Of a stretch of 64,000 nucleotides of DNA, positions 1-8,577 are shown one piece after another. The translations under genes were made by a program, and so were the position numbers. Below the pieces are notes generated by a model that ran no database searches, was not told where the DNA came from, and saw only the letters and a program-made list of their open reading frames with translations. Location: contig NZ_PDNV01000001.1 in assembly GCF_002849615.1 (NCBI RefSeq), forward strand, positions 124,001 to 188,000, read 5' to 3'. Numbering within the stretch: position 1 is the stretch's first letter; each line of letters starts with the position of its first letter. The DNA is from Pollutimonas nitritireducens (GTDB taxonomy: Bacteria > Pseudomonadota > Gammaproteobacteria > Burkholderiales > Burkholderiaceae_B).

Positions 1-179
1 TTGTGCGCGACATTACCAACCATGGCGTCACCGTCCTGCTGGTAGAGCAAAACGTCTACCGAACCCTGCGGCTGGCCGATCGGGGCTATGTACTCGAGAA
101 TGGCGCCATTGTCATAAGCGGCACCGGCGAAGAACTGTTGGGCAACGCGCATATCAAGAAAGCATACCTGGGTCACTAA
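1..179 (+). CDS. Branched-chain amino-acid type ABC transporter ATP-binding protein (LivF-like), C-terminal end
   Basis: This is the 3' end of a gene that begins before the window. Reading from base 3 it gives a 58-residue tail containing VTVLLVEQN, then LADRGYVLENG and GEELLGN, and ends in AYLGH and TAA. The LLVEQN and YVLENG segments are the typical end of LivF/LivG-family ATPases: the H-loop region sits just upstream and the tail ends in a YLG motif. The expected role is ATP hydrolysis for a high-affinity importer of amino acids or small organic acids. The next gene starts 21 bases downstream on the same strand, so the two may share a transcript. Confidence 0.85.
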   Translation, partial: VRDITNHGVTVLLVEQNVYRTLRLADRGYVLENGAIVISGTGEELLGNAHIKKAYLGH

Positions 180-200
180 TCCGTCAACGAGAATCAATAT

Positions 201-1199
201 ATGGCTTCTACATTCAAGTTCATCGATCATGGCAAGGGCGGCGCATCCGCCTGCATGCAAATTGGCGTCCGCGACCGACCACAGCCTACGGGCCGGCAGG
301 TCCTTATCGAGGTGCATTATGCGGGCGTAAATCGGCCCGACGTCCTGCAACGGTCTGGCCTCTATCCGCCCCCGCCGGGGGCTTCGTCCTACTTGGGGCT
401 GGAAGTTTCCGGCATGATCGCGGTGATCGGTCCCGACGTGCAAGACCGCAAGGTAGGTGACGCAGTCTGCGCCCTGACGCCGGGGGGCGGCTACGCCGAG
501 TATTGCATCGCGGACGAACGCCACTGCCTGCCCATACCGAAAGGGATGGACATGCTCAGTGCGGCGTGCATTCCCGAAAATTACTTTACGGTCTGGACCA
601 ATGTGTTCGAGCGCGGCAAATTACACCACGGTGAAAAGTTCCTGGCTCATGGCGGTTCCAGCGGCATAGGCCTGACAGCCATCCAGCTTGCCCGCGAATT
701 CGGCGCCGAAGTCTGGACCACCGTCGGCAATCAGGAAAAGGCCGACGCCTGCAAAAAGGCCGGTGCCGCGCATACCATTCTGTACAAGGAGCAGGACTTC
801 CAGGATGTCATCCTGAAGGCCACTAAGGGCTACGGCATGGATGTCATTCTGGATATGGTCGGCGGTGAGTATATCAACAAGAACATCCATACCCTGGCGC
901 TTAATGGACGGCTGGTGCAGATCGCTTTTCTTGAAGGAAGCAAAAGCCACGTTGATGCCCTGCCCATCATGACCAAGCGTCTGACCTTCACCGGTTCGAC
1001 ACTGCGTCCACGTAGCGACGAAGACAAGGAACAAATAGCGCAAGCGTTGTGCGAGCACGTTGTTCCGCTGATGGAGCAAGGCCGGTGTACGCCCATCGTC
1101 CATGCCGTCTTTCCCCTGCACGAGGCATCAAAAGCGCACGACCTTATGGAAAGCAGCCGGCATATCGGCAAAATTGCACTACAGATCAAGGACGCGTGA
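201..1199 (+). CDS. Zinc-independent NAD(P)H:quinone oxidoreductase-like protein (PIG3/QOR family, MDR superfamily)
   Basis: A 332-residue medium-chain dehydrogenase/reductase. The N-terminal GroES-like half carries AGVNRPDVLQRSGLYPPPPG, the signature of the PIG3/QOR group. The C-terminal Rossmann half has the nucleotide motif HGGSSGIGLTAIQLA near residues 150-165. No structural or catalytic zinc cysteines are seen, consistent with NADPH-dependent reduction of quinones or enones in the cytoplasm. The stop codon overlaps the ATG of the following SDR gene by one base (TGATG), which indicates translational coupling. The exact substrate cannot be told from sequence; the LivF-type transporter upstream suggests a catabolic cluster. 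Confidence 0.85.
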   Translation: MASTFKFIDHGKGGASACMQIGVRDRPQPTGRQVLIEVHYAGVNRPDVLQRSGLYPPPPGASSYLGLEVSGMIAVIGPDVQDRKVGDAVCALTPGGGYAEYCIADERHCLPIPKGMDMLSAACIPENYFTVWTNVFERGKLHHGEKFLAHGGSSGIGLTAIQLAREFGAEVWTTVGNQEKADACKKAGAAHTILYKEQDFQDVILKATKGYGMDVILDMVGGEYINKNIHTLALNGRLVQIAFLEGSKSHVDALPIMTKRLTFTGSTLRPRSDEDKEQIAQALCEHVVPLMEQGRCTPIVHAVFPLHEASKAHDLMESSRHIGKIALQIKDA

Positions 1200-1960
1200 T
1201 GAGATTCAATAATAAAGTCGCGCTGGTAACCGGCGCCCTGGGCGGCATCGGTTCGGCGATCGTAGGGGCGCTGCTTGCCGAGGGTGCCCGAGTGGGTCTG
1301 GTCGACGTCAATGCCGAAGCGGGCAAGCGCTTCGACAAGGAATTGAGTGCAGCCGGTCACCAGGTGACGTATGTAAACGCCAATGTATCCAGCTTCGCCG
1401 AATGCGAAGCCGCGTTCACTGCCATCAAGGCCCAGCTCGGCGAGGTCGATATTTTGGTCAACAATGTGGGGATTTCACCAAAGCGGGACGGCCGCGCACT
1501 GAAAGTATGGGAGATGCCCCCTGAAGAATGGGACACCGTCGTTTCAGTCAACCTGAGCAGCATGTTCTACATGACCCGCCTGGCAACTCCAGACATGATC
1601 AAAAAGCGCGAAGGTCGCATCATCAACATGTCGTCAGTCGCCGGTAAAGCATACTGCGATATCGTCGCGGCGCATTATGCGGCTACCAAAGCGGCATTGA
1701 TCGGCGCAACGCGCCACTGGGCGGGTGAACTGGGCGAATATAACGTGACGGTCAATGCCCTGGCGCCGGGACGCATCAGCACGCCGCTATTGAAGATGGT
1801 GCCACAAGAAACCAACGACGCCGTCGCACAGGTTACGGCACTTAAGCGCCTGGGTACGCCCGAAGAAGTGGCCGACGCCTGCGTGTTTTTTGCCTCTGAC
1901 CAGGCTCGATTTGTTACCGGCCAGACCCTGGATGTTGCCGGCGGGTGGCTAATGACCTAG
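1199..1960 (+). CDS. SDR family NAD(P)-dependent oxidoreductase
   Basis: A 253-residue classical short-chain dehydrogenase. It has the cofactor glycine motif TGALGGIG near residues 11-18, the structural NNVG motif, the catalytic serine in NMSSVAGK, and the Tyr/Lys pair in HYAATKAA. It ends in the family-typical VTGQTLDVAGGW. The start was set at the ATG that overlaps the TGA of the preceding gene, not at an upstream in-frame codon inside that gene, because the Rossmann fold begins seven residues later. Function is inferred as oxidation or reduction of a hydroxyl/keto group in the same pathway as its coupled neighbour; 3-hydroxyacyl substrates are possible but unproven. Confidence 0.85.
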   Translation: MRFNNKVALVTGALGGIGSAIVGALLAEGARVGLVDVNAEAGKRFDKELSAAGHQVTYVNANVSSFAECEAAFTAIKAQLGEVDILVNNVGISPKRDGRALKVWEMPPEEWDTVVSVNLSSMFYMTRLATPDMIKKREGRIINMSSVAGKAYCDIVAAHYAATKAALIGATRHWAGELGEYNVTVNALAPGRISTPLLKMVPQETNDAVAQVTALKRLGTPEEVADACVFFASDQARFVTGQTLDVAGGWLMT

Positions 1961-2127
1961 CGTGCTGGTCATGCATATTTCGAAGGTCGGCATGTAAGGT
2001 TTACTAAACTTTACATATTAAATATCCAGGTAGGCCGTAACTCACCTGATCTTTTCTCTCCTCCAGCCGTAAACATCCGTAGAAACCCTAGCTAATCATA
2101 GCAAGGACATCTCCAACGGAACTCCGG

Positions 2128-3771
2128 ATGAACAATTTCAATATCGGCACTCGACTGACTGCCGCTTTCGCCTTCATGCTCCTGCTTGTCACCATCGTTT
2201 CCGGTATAGGGGTATGGCGCATGCAGGCATCCCAAGCGATGACCGACAACATCATTGATGTGCGTCTGAAAAATGAGCGCGCTATTTCCGAGTGGAATAA
2301 GGCGATTGCCCTGAACGGCGTTCGTACCATGGCTGCTGCCAAGACCACCGACCCCGCAGTGGCGCGGTACTTCGAAGAAGATATGGCCAAGACAAGCGCC
2401 GTTGTGAACACATTGCAGGAGGCGATACGCTCCAATGTCACGGACGCCGGCGGTATCGAGCTGTTCAAGGTAATCTTGCAGAAACGCGCCCAATACCGCG
2501 ACGCGCGCGCTGTCGCGCTCGAGCAAAAAGCCAAGGGCAACCTTCAGGCCGCGATGCAATTCTTCGATCGGGACATGCCTGGTTTGCAGGGAGCCTACTT
2601 GGAAAGCGTCGATAAATTGCTCGCCTATCAGCAGGAGCTGATCAACAGCGATGCCGCGCGGCTCGACTCCAATAATGAATTCGGGCGAAACCTGCTCATA
2701 GGCGTCGCCATCCTGGCAGTATTGGCCGGCCTTGCGCTCGCGCTGCTTATCACCCGGTCCATCACGAACCCGTTGCAACGCGCGCTGCGGCTGGCCCAGA
2801 CCGTGTCCTCGCGCGACCTTACGAGCTCGGTCGTAATTCAAGGCAAGGACGAGACCAGCAAGCTGTTGCATGCGCTGAAACAGATGAATGACAGTCTCAC
2901 CAGCGTGGTGCTCGACGTTCGCAGTGGTGCCAACTCCATTGCTACGGCATCGAGCCAAATCGCTGCGGGCAACCTGGACCTTTCCTCGCGCACCGAAGAA
3001 CAAGCCAGTTCGTTGGCCGAGACGGCGGCGACCATGGAGCAACTCACCACCACAGTAAAGCAGAATGCCGACAATGCGCAGCAAGCCTGTACGTTGGCGG
3101 AAACGGCCGCACAGGTCGCGGTAAAGGGCGGCGACGTGGTGGCTCAGGTTGTACAGACCATGGGCGCCATCACAAGCTCGTCCAGGAAGGTGGCCGAAAT
3201 CATCGGTGTGATCGACAGCATTGCCTTTCAGACCAACATCCTTGCGCTCAACGCGGCGGTGGAGGCGGCAAGGGCAGGCGAGCAAGGAAGAGGATTTGCC
3301 GTCGTGGCGTCCGAAGTGCGATCACTGGCACAGCGTAGTGCATCGGCCGCCAAGGAAATCAAGGGCTTGATCGACGCGTCTGTTTCGACAACCGAGGCAG
3401 GCAACACGCTGGCTGCGCAAGCGGGTGCAACGATGACCGAGACAGTCGCCAGCATCAAGCGGGTGACCGACATCATGGCCGAAATCACTTCCGCCAGCCA
3501 TGAACAGAGCGTGGGTATCGACGAAGTCAACAAAGCCGTGGGACAGATGGACCAGGTTACCCAGCAAAATGCGGCCCTGGTGGAAGAAGCGGCGGCGGCA
3601 TCAGCCAGCCTTCAGGAACAGGCCTCCAGCCTGGCCGGGGTAGTCGCCACCTTCAAGCTCACTGCCCAGGCCAGCGCCGTGGCCAGTACAGGTCGAACGA
3701 GTGCTCCGAGTACAGCAGGCCGGCGACCGACTGTGGCACAAGCGGCTTGGAATCTACCAAAATTATCCTGA
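2128..3771 (+). CDS. Methyl-accepting chemotaxis protein (four-helix-bundle sensor, Tar/Tsr class)
   Basis: A 547-residue transmembrane chemoreceptor. TM1 is at about residues 10-32, followed by a periplasmic helical ligand domain of the 4HB_MCP type. TM2 lies near residues 189-210 and then a HAMP domain. The highly conserved signalling hairpin ([20 protein letters not shown] and then [19 protein letters not shown]) falls at about 365-405. Glu/Gln-rich methylation helices flank the tip. The C-terminus lacks a CheR-tethering NWETF-type pentapeptide. It would form trimers of dimers with CheW and CheA at the inner membrane. The ligand cannot be read from sequence. The upstream 167 bases hold no promoter I can call with confidence. 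Confidence 0.93.
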   Translation: MNNFNIGTRLTAAFAFMLLLVTIVSGIGVWRMQASQAMTDNIIDVRLKNERAISEWNKAIALNGVRTMAAAKTTDPAVARYFEEDMAKTSAVVNTLQEAIRSNVTDAGGIELFKVILQKRAQYRDARAVALEQKAKGNLQAAMQFFDRDMPGLQGAYLESVDKLLAYQQELINSDAARLDSNNEFGRNLLIGVAILAVLAGLALALLITRSITNPLQRALRLAQTVSSRDLTSSVVIQGKDETSKLLHALKQMNDSLTSVVLDVRSGANSIATASSQIAAGNLDLSSRTEEQASSLAETAATMEQLTTTVKQNADNAQQACTLAETAAQVAVKGGDVVAQVVQTMGAITSSSRKVAEIIGVIDSIAFQTNILALNAAVEAARAGEQGRGFAVVASEVRSLAQRSASAAKEIKGLIDASVSTTEAGNTLAAQAGATMTETVASIKRVTDIMAEITSASHEQSVGIDEVNKAVGQMDQVTQQNAALVEEAAAASASLQEQASSLAGVVATFKLTAQASAVASTGRTSAPSTAGRRPTVAQAAWNLPKLS

Positions 3772-3825
3772 AGCCCACATTAATATAGCTTGGAGAATTA
3801 TTCAGGGCCGACTCATTAACACTTG

Positions 3826-3851
3826 CGCCGATCCGAGAAGGTCGGCGTTTT
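3826..3851 (+). terminator. Rho-independent terminator after the chemoreceptor gene
   Basis: Arms CGCCGATC (3826-3833) and GGTCGGCG (3840-3847) form an 8-bp stem with one G-T wobble and a six-base loop, followed directly by TTTT. It lies between the convergent chemoreceptor and LysR genes. Confidence 0.65.
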
Positions 3852-3863
3852 GTGTTCAAGTAC

Positions 3864-4745
3864 CTACTCATCCCCGACCAACTGTTGCGCCTCTTTCAAG
3901 AATGCGCCTAACGCCTTCTTTTCATTGTCCCGGCGCATCACTCCATAGACGTCTGCCTCCACGATGGTGTCGGTGAGCTTGCATGAAACGATCGCCGGGA
4001 TTCGAGCACGGGTCGATTGTGGCACGATGGCGATGCCGAGGCCTGCAGCAACCAAATACAGTTGTGCTGGCACTTCTTCAACTGTTTGTGCGATATCAGG
4101 TATGAATCCCGCTTCGGCACAGCGCTCGAAAATGCGTTTCGCAAAAGGTGAGCCGTCACGACGTAGCAGGACAAACCGTTCTTTACTCAGTTCGGCGATT
4201 CGCAGCTCCTGACGGCTCGCCAGCCGATGCCCAAGTGGAAGCGCCACAACAGCCGGATCGTGCCACAATGGCAGACTGCACAAAAGTCTGTCATCTATTG
4301 CAGCCCTCGATATGCTGACATCAATCCGACGCTCGAGAAGCGCCTCGACCTGATCGACCGGACGCATTTCATTAAGCGTTACCTGAACGCTCGGATGCGT
4401 ACGGGAATACTTGAAAATGAGGCGAGGCAGCGGACCAAGAAAATGCGAGCTCGACAAACCGACCTCAATACGGCCAGCCAATCCTTGCTCCAAGGCGCGC
4501 ACGCGAATGGTGGCGCGTTTTATTCGATCAAGGGTGGTGCGAGTGTCGATCAAAAAGACGCGTCCAGGTTCCGTGAGTTCCACGCGTCTGCTGGAGCGTT
4601 CAAACAACTTCACCCCAAGCTCTGCTTCCAACTGGGCAATTTGCTGACTCAGTGGCGGCTGAGAGATATTCAAGCGATCAGCCGCCCGAGTGAAATTGAG
4701 CTCCTCGGCCAAGACGACAAAATAGCGAAGCTGACGTAAGTTCAA
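3864..4745 (-). CDS. LysR-family transcriptional regulator
   Basis: A 293-residue LTTR. The N-terminal winged HTH is complete (RQLRYFVVLAEELNFTRAA then LNISQPPLSQQIAQLE, residues 3-40). It is followed by the linker helix and a periplasmic-binding-like effector domain from about residue 90. The opening of the protein resembles the CatR/BenM/CbnR subgroup, which senses aromatic-catabolism intermediates such as muconate. It is the last gene of the minus-strand TRAP/hydratase operon, with only 5 bases between the hydratase stop and its start. It is therefore probably co-transcribed with, and a regulator of, that operon. This is unusual for LTTRs, which are mostly divergent from their targets. Confidence 0.92.
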   Translation of the reverse strand: MNLRQLRYFVVLAEELNFTRAADRLNISQPPLSQQIAQLEAELGVKLFERSSRRVELTEPGRVFLIDTRTTLDRIKRATIRVRALEQGLAGRIEVGLSSSHFLGPLPRLIFKYSRTHPSVQVTLNEMRPVDQVEALLERRIDVSISRAAIDDRLLCSLPLWHDPAVVALPLGHRLASRQELRIAELSKERFVLLRRDGSPFAKRIFERCAEAGFIPDIAQTVEEVPAQLYLVAAGLGIAIVPQSTRARIPAIVSCKLTDTIVEADVYGVMRRDNEKKALGAFLKEAQQLVGDE

Positions 4746-4750
4746 GAGGA

Positions 4751-6703
4751 TTATTCGTTTTCAGCCGGTCGACGCTGGTTAATTACGCCGCCGGCCTTCA
4801 ATATTGTCAACTGACGGGTCGATAAAGCATGCCGTAGTTTAATGATCGGCTGGTTCGCACTACTTGTGCGAGCATGCACCTCTTCGCCAGCGGCCAATTG
4901 CTCATGTAAGTCGTTGATAGTAAACAAGGTATCTTGTTCGAATGTTGCATAGTCCAAAGGGTTATCGAATACCAGGGGCAGTATGCCAAAGCTGATCAGG
5001 TTCTGCCAATGAATGCGGGCAAATTCTTGTGCTACAACGACTCGCAAACCCAATAAGGCCGGGACGAGCGCCGCATTCTCGCGGCTGGAACCTTGGCCGT
5101 AATTTTTTCCGCCGATAATTACATGCCCGCCGGTACGGACATGACTCGATGCACGCTCATAATACGTTGGATCGATGGGCTCGAAGGCGAACTTCGCCGT
5201 TTCGTACACGTTGCTCCAGTAAGGTAATACTCTTCCGCCAGCGGGAATGATATCGTCAGTGGAAATATTGTCTCCAACAATAAGCAGCACTGGAATCGCA
5301 AGGCTATCCGGCAGTGGATCGATGCGCGGAAGAGATGGCGTGTTTTCCGTTTTTTTCAACGACTTCTTGCGAGCCTCCGCAATCGGTAGCGGCGAAATGA
5401 ACACCGACTCGTTACTACTAATGCGCATCGGATCTTCAATGCGCGGGTACGGTACGTCCAGGCTGCGTGGGTCAGTTATGGCGCCGTGCAGCGCCGACGC
5501 CGCCGCCGTTTCGGGGCTGCACAGGAACACACAATCTTCGCGCGTACCGGAGCGGCCGGGAAAGTTGCGCGGAACCGTGCGTAGGCTATTGCGACCAGCC
5601 GCTGGCGCTTGGCCCATTCCTATGCAACCGTTGCATCCGGCTTGGTGTAAGCGCGCTCCAGCTTGAATGAGCTGACCAAGCTCTTTTGTTTCCGCCAGCA
5701 ATTGAAGTACTTGCCGGGATGATGGATTTATATCCAGCGACACGCCGGGGGCTATGCTGCTGTTTTTCATTATGGCGGCCACCACCGCGAAATCCCGGTA
5801 GCCCGGATTACCTGAGGATCCGATGTAAGCTTGATAAATAGGCTGTCCTACGACATCTTTTACCGGAACAACACGGTCCGGGCTGGACGGCAGAGCGATA
5901 AGCGGCTCCAGTTTATCCAGGTCGATAATATCGTGCATGTCATATGGGCAACCCTCATCCCTCTGCAAAGGCCGCCAATCCCGTTCACGGCCACGTGAAC
6001 GTAAAAAGCGAAGCGTTGCATCATCGCTCGGGAATACCGTCGTCGTGGCTCCCAATTCGGTACCCATATTGGCCATTACATGCCGGTCCATAGCGGAAAG
6101 GCAAGAGAGCCCTGGCCCGTAATATTCAACTATCGTATCTTTCCCACCACTCACTCCGTATCGGCGAAGCATCTCAAGAGCAATGTCCTTGGCTGACACC
6201 CAATCAGGCAAGGATCCTTCAAGCCTGACGCCTAAAATACGCGGCATCGAAATATAGAGAGGCTCGCCCGCCATGGCCAGCGCGACCTCTATTCCTCCCG
6301 CACCAATAGCCAACATACCCATGGAGCCCGCGGCAGTGGTATGGCTATCGCAACCAATCAAAGACTGACCTGGAATGCCGAAGCGCTCCATATGCACGGG
6401 ATGGCTGATCCCGTTACCCGGACCGCTGTACCAGATACCAAAACGCTCGCAGGCGCTTTGAAGGAACAGATGCGAATCAGCATTCAAGTGGTCTTGCTGA
6501 ACCAGAGAATGGTCAATATACTGGACCGTAGGCTGGGTTTTGACCCGATCTATTCCCATTGCCTCAAGCTCGAGCATGACGAGGGTTCCTAGCACGTCTT
6601 GAAGCAAAGCCTGGTCCATATGCAACGCAATTTCCCCTCCGGGGACCAGTTGCCCGTCTACCAGCTTGGAACGAAGCAGTTTGGTGCTTAAATTTTCTTT
6701 CAT
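4751..6703 (-). CDS. Aconitase-superfamily hydratase, single-chain (Aquifex-type aconitase/LeuCD-like)
   Basis: A 650-residue protein joining an aconitase/LeuC-like catalytic part (about 1-430) and a C-terminal swivel/LeuD-like part (about 470-640). Catalytic-type motifs present are CDSHTTAAGSMG (118-129), the swivel-domain GDNISTDDIIPAG, and the YGQGSSREN substrate loop. Two of the three usual [4Fe-4S] cysteines are seen (AGCNGCIGMG, C357 and C360). The first, expected in a GSCTN motif, reads GSSGN with serine at 297. The length fits the short aconitase group rather than the ~890-residue AcnA. Its ATG directly abuts the dctM stop, so it is translated with a TRAP transporter. Substrate is unknown; citrate, maleate/citraconate or a related dicarboxylate are all possible. 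Confidence 0.82.
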   Translation of the reverse strand: MKENLSTKLLRSKLVDGQLVPGGEIALHMDQALLQDVLGTLVMLELEAMGIDRVKTQPTVQYIDHSLVQQDHLNADSHLFLQSACERFGIWYSGPGNGISHPVHMERFGIPGQSLIGCDSHTTAAGSMGMLAIGAGGIEVALAMAGEPLYISMPRILGVRLEGSLPDWVSAKDIALEMLRRYGVSGGKDTIVEYYGPGLSCLSAMDRHVMANMGTELGATTTVFPSDDATLRFLRSRGRERDWRPLQRDEGCPYDMHDIIDLDKLEPLIALPSSPDRVVPVKDVVGQPIYQAYIGSSGNPGYRDFAVVAAIMKNSSIAPGVSLDINPSSRQVLQLLAETKELGQLIQAGARLHQAGCNGCIGMGQAPAAGRNSLRTVPRNFPGRSGTREDCVFLCSPETAAASALHGAITDPRSLDVPYPRIEDPMRISSNESVFISPLPIAEARKKSLKKTENTPSLPRIDPLPDSLAIPVLLIVGDNISTDDIIPAGGRVLPYWSNVYETAKFAFEPIDPTYYERASSHVRTGGHVIIGGKNYGQGSSRENAALVPALLGLRVVVAQEFARIHWQNLISFGILPLVFDNPLDYATFEQDTLFTINDLHEQLAAGEEVHARTSSANQPIIKLRHALSTRQLTILKAGGVINQRRPAENE

Positions 6704-8002
6704 CTACATAAGCCCCGGGAGCCAGAGCGCTATTTGAGGAAACAATGACAGAATAAGAATCGCCAGTGCCTCGACAAGCACGAACGGCAAAGCTCCCCGG
6801 ATGATATCGTTCAAAGAAAGCTGCGGCGCAATCCCCTTGATAACGTAAAGATTCAAGCCCACAGGTGGGGTAATGACCGCCATTTCACACGTTATGATCA
6901 GGACGACTCCGAACCATATCGGGCTGAATCCCAACGCCACGATAACGGGAAGCAGGATAGGCGTGGTAATGAGGATGACGGACACGATATCCAGGAACAT
7001 CCCGATGACCAACAGGAAGATCAATACCAGTAACAGCACGATCCACGCCGGTTGAGTCAGGTCAGAGACCCAACTGATCAACATTTGCGGAATCATGAGC
7101 CGTGTCATGATGTAGCCGAACAATAAGGCAGAGATCAGAATAAGCAATATCATTCCGCTCGTGACGATAGTGGCTCGAAAAATATCTATCGTCGTTGCTA
7201 CGTTGAGTTCTCTATAGAACAGCGCTACAAGAAAAGCTCCCATGGCACCTAGACCCGATGCTTCTGTGGGCGTTGCGATGCCGAAATAAATGGTACCCAG
7301 CACCAGGAGTATCAACAGAATGGGAACCCAGACTTCTTTCAACGCCCGAAGGCGCTGCGACCAGTCTATTTGCGCGGATTCCTTTGGCGCCATTCCCGGG
7401 CGCAGTTTAATCAACACTGACAGGTACAGCATCATCAGCCCGGTCAATAATAATCCAGGCAAAATAGCAGCTGTGAATAGCTTTCCAATCGATTGATCTG
7501 CCATCTCCCCATAGAGAACAAAGCCGATGCTTGGGGGGATTAGAAGAGCAAGGGATCCGGCAGCAGCGACAGAGCCGCCAGCCAGTCCAGCATCGTAGTT
7601 GCGTTTCAACATTTCAGGAATCGCTACGCGGCCTATGGTAGCGGCTCCTGCGACGCTGACGCCGCTCATCGCGCCAAAGACGGCGGAGCTGCCAACGCTA
7701 GCTACGGCAAGACTCCCCGGCAATCGATTCATCCATAAATAAAATAGCGTATAGAGACGTCCGCCGATGCTGGTGCGCGCCATTACCTCGCCCATAAGAA
7801 TGAAAAGCGGAATACAAATAAGTGAATAGCTTGCCAGGCCGCGATGAAGAATCGATGGTATGACGTTAAGCCCGTCTGTGCCTCCATGCAAGAACATGCC
7901 CAGCATGCTGGATACGCCGAGCGACGCGAAAATAGGAACGCCAAGCGCCAGCAGCAACGCGAACAAGGCCAGTATCAGCCCGAAGATAGATACGGGATCC
8001 AA
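6704..8002 (-). CDS. dctM: TRAP transporter large permease subunit (DctM family)
   Basis: A 432-residue, very hydrophobic protein with about 12 predicted membrane helices. It opens with ILALFALLLALGVPIFASLG and carries the DctM-typical segments GEVMARTSIGGRLY, SGVSVAGAATIGRVAIPEM and IPPSIGFVLYGEM. It forms the Na+-driven elevator part of a tripartite ATP-independent transporter for organic acids. It starts one base downstream of the dctQ stop and ends immediately before the hydratase ATG, a tightly packed operon. Confidence 0.93.
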   Translation of the reverse strand: MDPVSIFGLILALFALLLALGVPIFASLGVSSMLGMFLHGGTDGLNVIPSILHRGLASYSLICIPLFILMGEVMARTSIGGRLYTLFYLWMNRLPGSLAVASVGSSAVFGAMSGVSVAGAATIGRVAIPEMLKRNYDAGLAGGSVAAAGSLALLIPPSIGFVLYGEMADQSIGKLFTAAILPGLLLTGLMMLYLSVLIKLRPGMAPKESAQIDWSQRLRALKEVWVPILLILLVLGTIYFGIATPTEASGLGAMGAFLVALFYRELNVATTIDIFRATIVTSGMILLILISALLFGYIMTRLMIPQMLISWVSDLTQPAWIVLLLVLIFLLVIGMFLDIVSVILITTPILLPVIVALGFSPIWFGVVLIITCEMAVITPPVGLNLYVIKGIAPQLSLNDIIRGALPFVLVEALAILILSLFPQIALWLPGLM

Positions 8003-8003
8003 T

Positions 8004-8522
8004 TCAGTTTTCCTTATTCGGTGTTTCAGCGTCTGGTAGCGCCGTCTGCATAAGCCGGCGTAACGCTACTGCGCCCAACAAAAGGGCGCCAAGAGGTATC
8101 AAGGTATAAATGATCCATAAGGGAAACTTCAACAGCGAAGCAGATCGGTAACCCCGTTCGATAGAAGTAAGCACGACGTTGGATCCGGACCAAATAAGAA
8201 CGGCGCAGAACACGAGGATGGTAAGTTCCGAAGTGGCATTGGCGATTCTCTTCCACCTTCCTGTCAGTCGTAGGTTCAACGCTTCCATGCTCACGTGTCG
8301 ATCAACCTGATGCACCCATCCTACAGCCGCCCAAGCGACCACCAAAAGAATATACGTACTCACTTCAACAGCATAAACACTGGGGCTACGAAATACGTAT
8401 CGCGCGATGACCGCATAGACTGTTATCAACATGAGCGCCAATAGCGCTGCTTCGGATATCAGGACGGCAATACGATTTATGCCTTCCGAGACCCGGAAAA
8501 ACCGCTGAGAAAAGGGGCGCAT
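8004..8522 (-). CDS. dctQ: TRAP transporter small permease subunit (DctQ family)
   Basis: A 172-residue inner-membrane protein with four predicted helices. The first spans the VLISEAALLALMLITVYAVIARYVF region, followed by the conserved VEVSTYILLVVAWAAVGWVHQVDRHVSMEAL stretch in two pieces typical of DctQ. It scaffolds DctM. It sits between the binding protein gene (54 bases upstream, across a strong hairpin) and dctM (one base downstream). Confidence 0.9.
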   Translation of the reverse strand: MRPFSQRFFRVSEGINRIAVLISEAALLALMLITVYAVIARYVFRSPSVYAVEVSTYILLVVAWAAVGWVHQVDRHVSMEALNLRLTGRWKRIANATSELTILVFCAVLIWSGSNVVLTSIERGYRSASLLKFPLWIIYTLIPLGALLLGAVALRRLMQTALPDAETPNKEN

Positions 8523-8539
8523 AAATGCTCTAAGTTAAA

Positions 8540-8565
8540 AGGCATGTGCCAGGAGGCACATGCCT
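8540..8565 (-). terminator. Intra-operon hairpin between dctP and dctQ (attenuator/partial terminator)
   Basis: A perfect 11-bp stem (AGGCATGTGCC with GGCACATGCCT) and a four-base loop. On the minus strand it is followed by TTTTAA. It sits 12 bases after the dctP stop. It would let the binding protein be made in excess over the membrane subunits, either by partial termination or by protecting the dctP mRNA 3' end. Confidence 0.7.
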
Positions 8566-8577
8566 AAACGAAATTTA

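Noticed and set aside
1961-2127. Possible flagellar sigma-28 promoter before the chemoreceptor gene
   Set aside because: TAAA and GCCGTAA elements are present but their spacing (about 25 bases) does not fit the sigma-28 consensus.
2092-3285. Open frame of 397 codons opposite the chemoreceptor gene
   Set aside because: Mirror-frame artefact of high GC; the plus strand encodes an unmistakable chemoreceptor.
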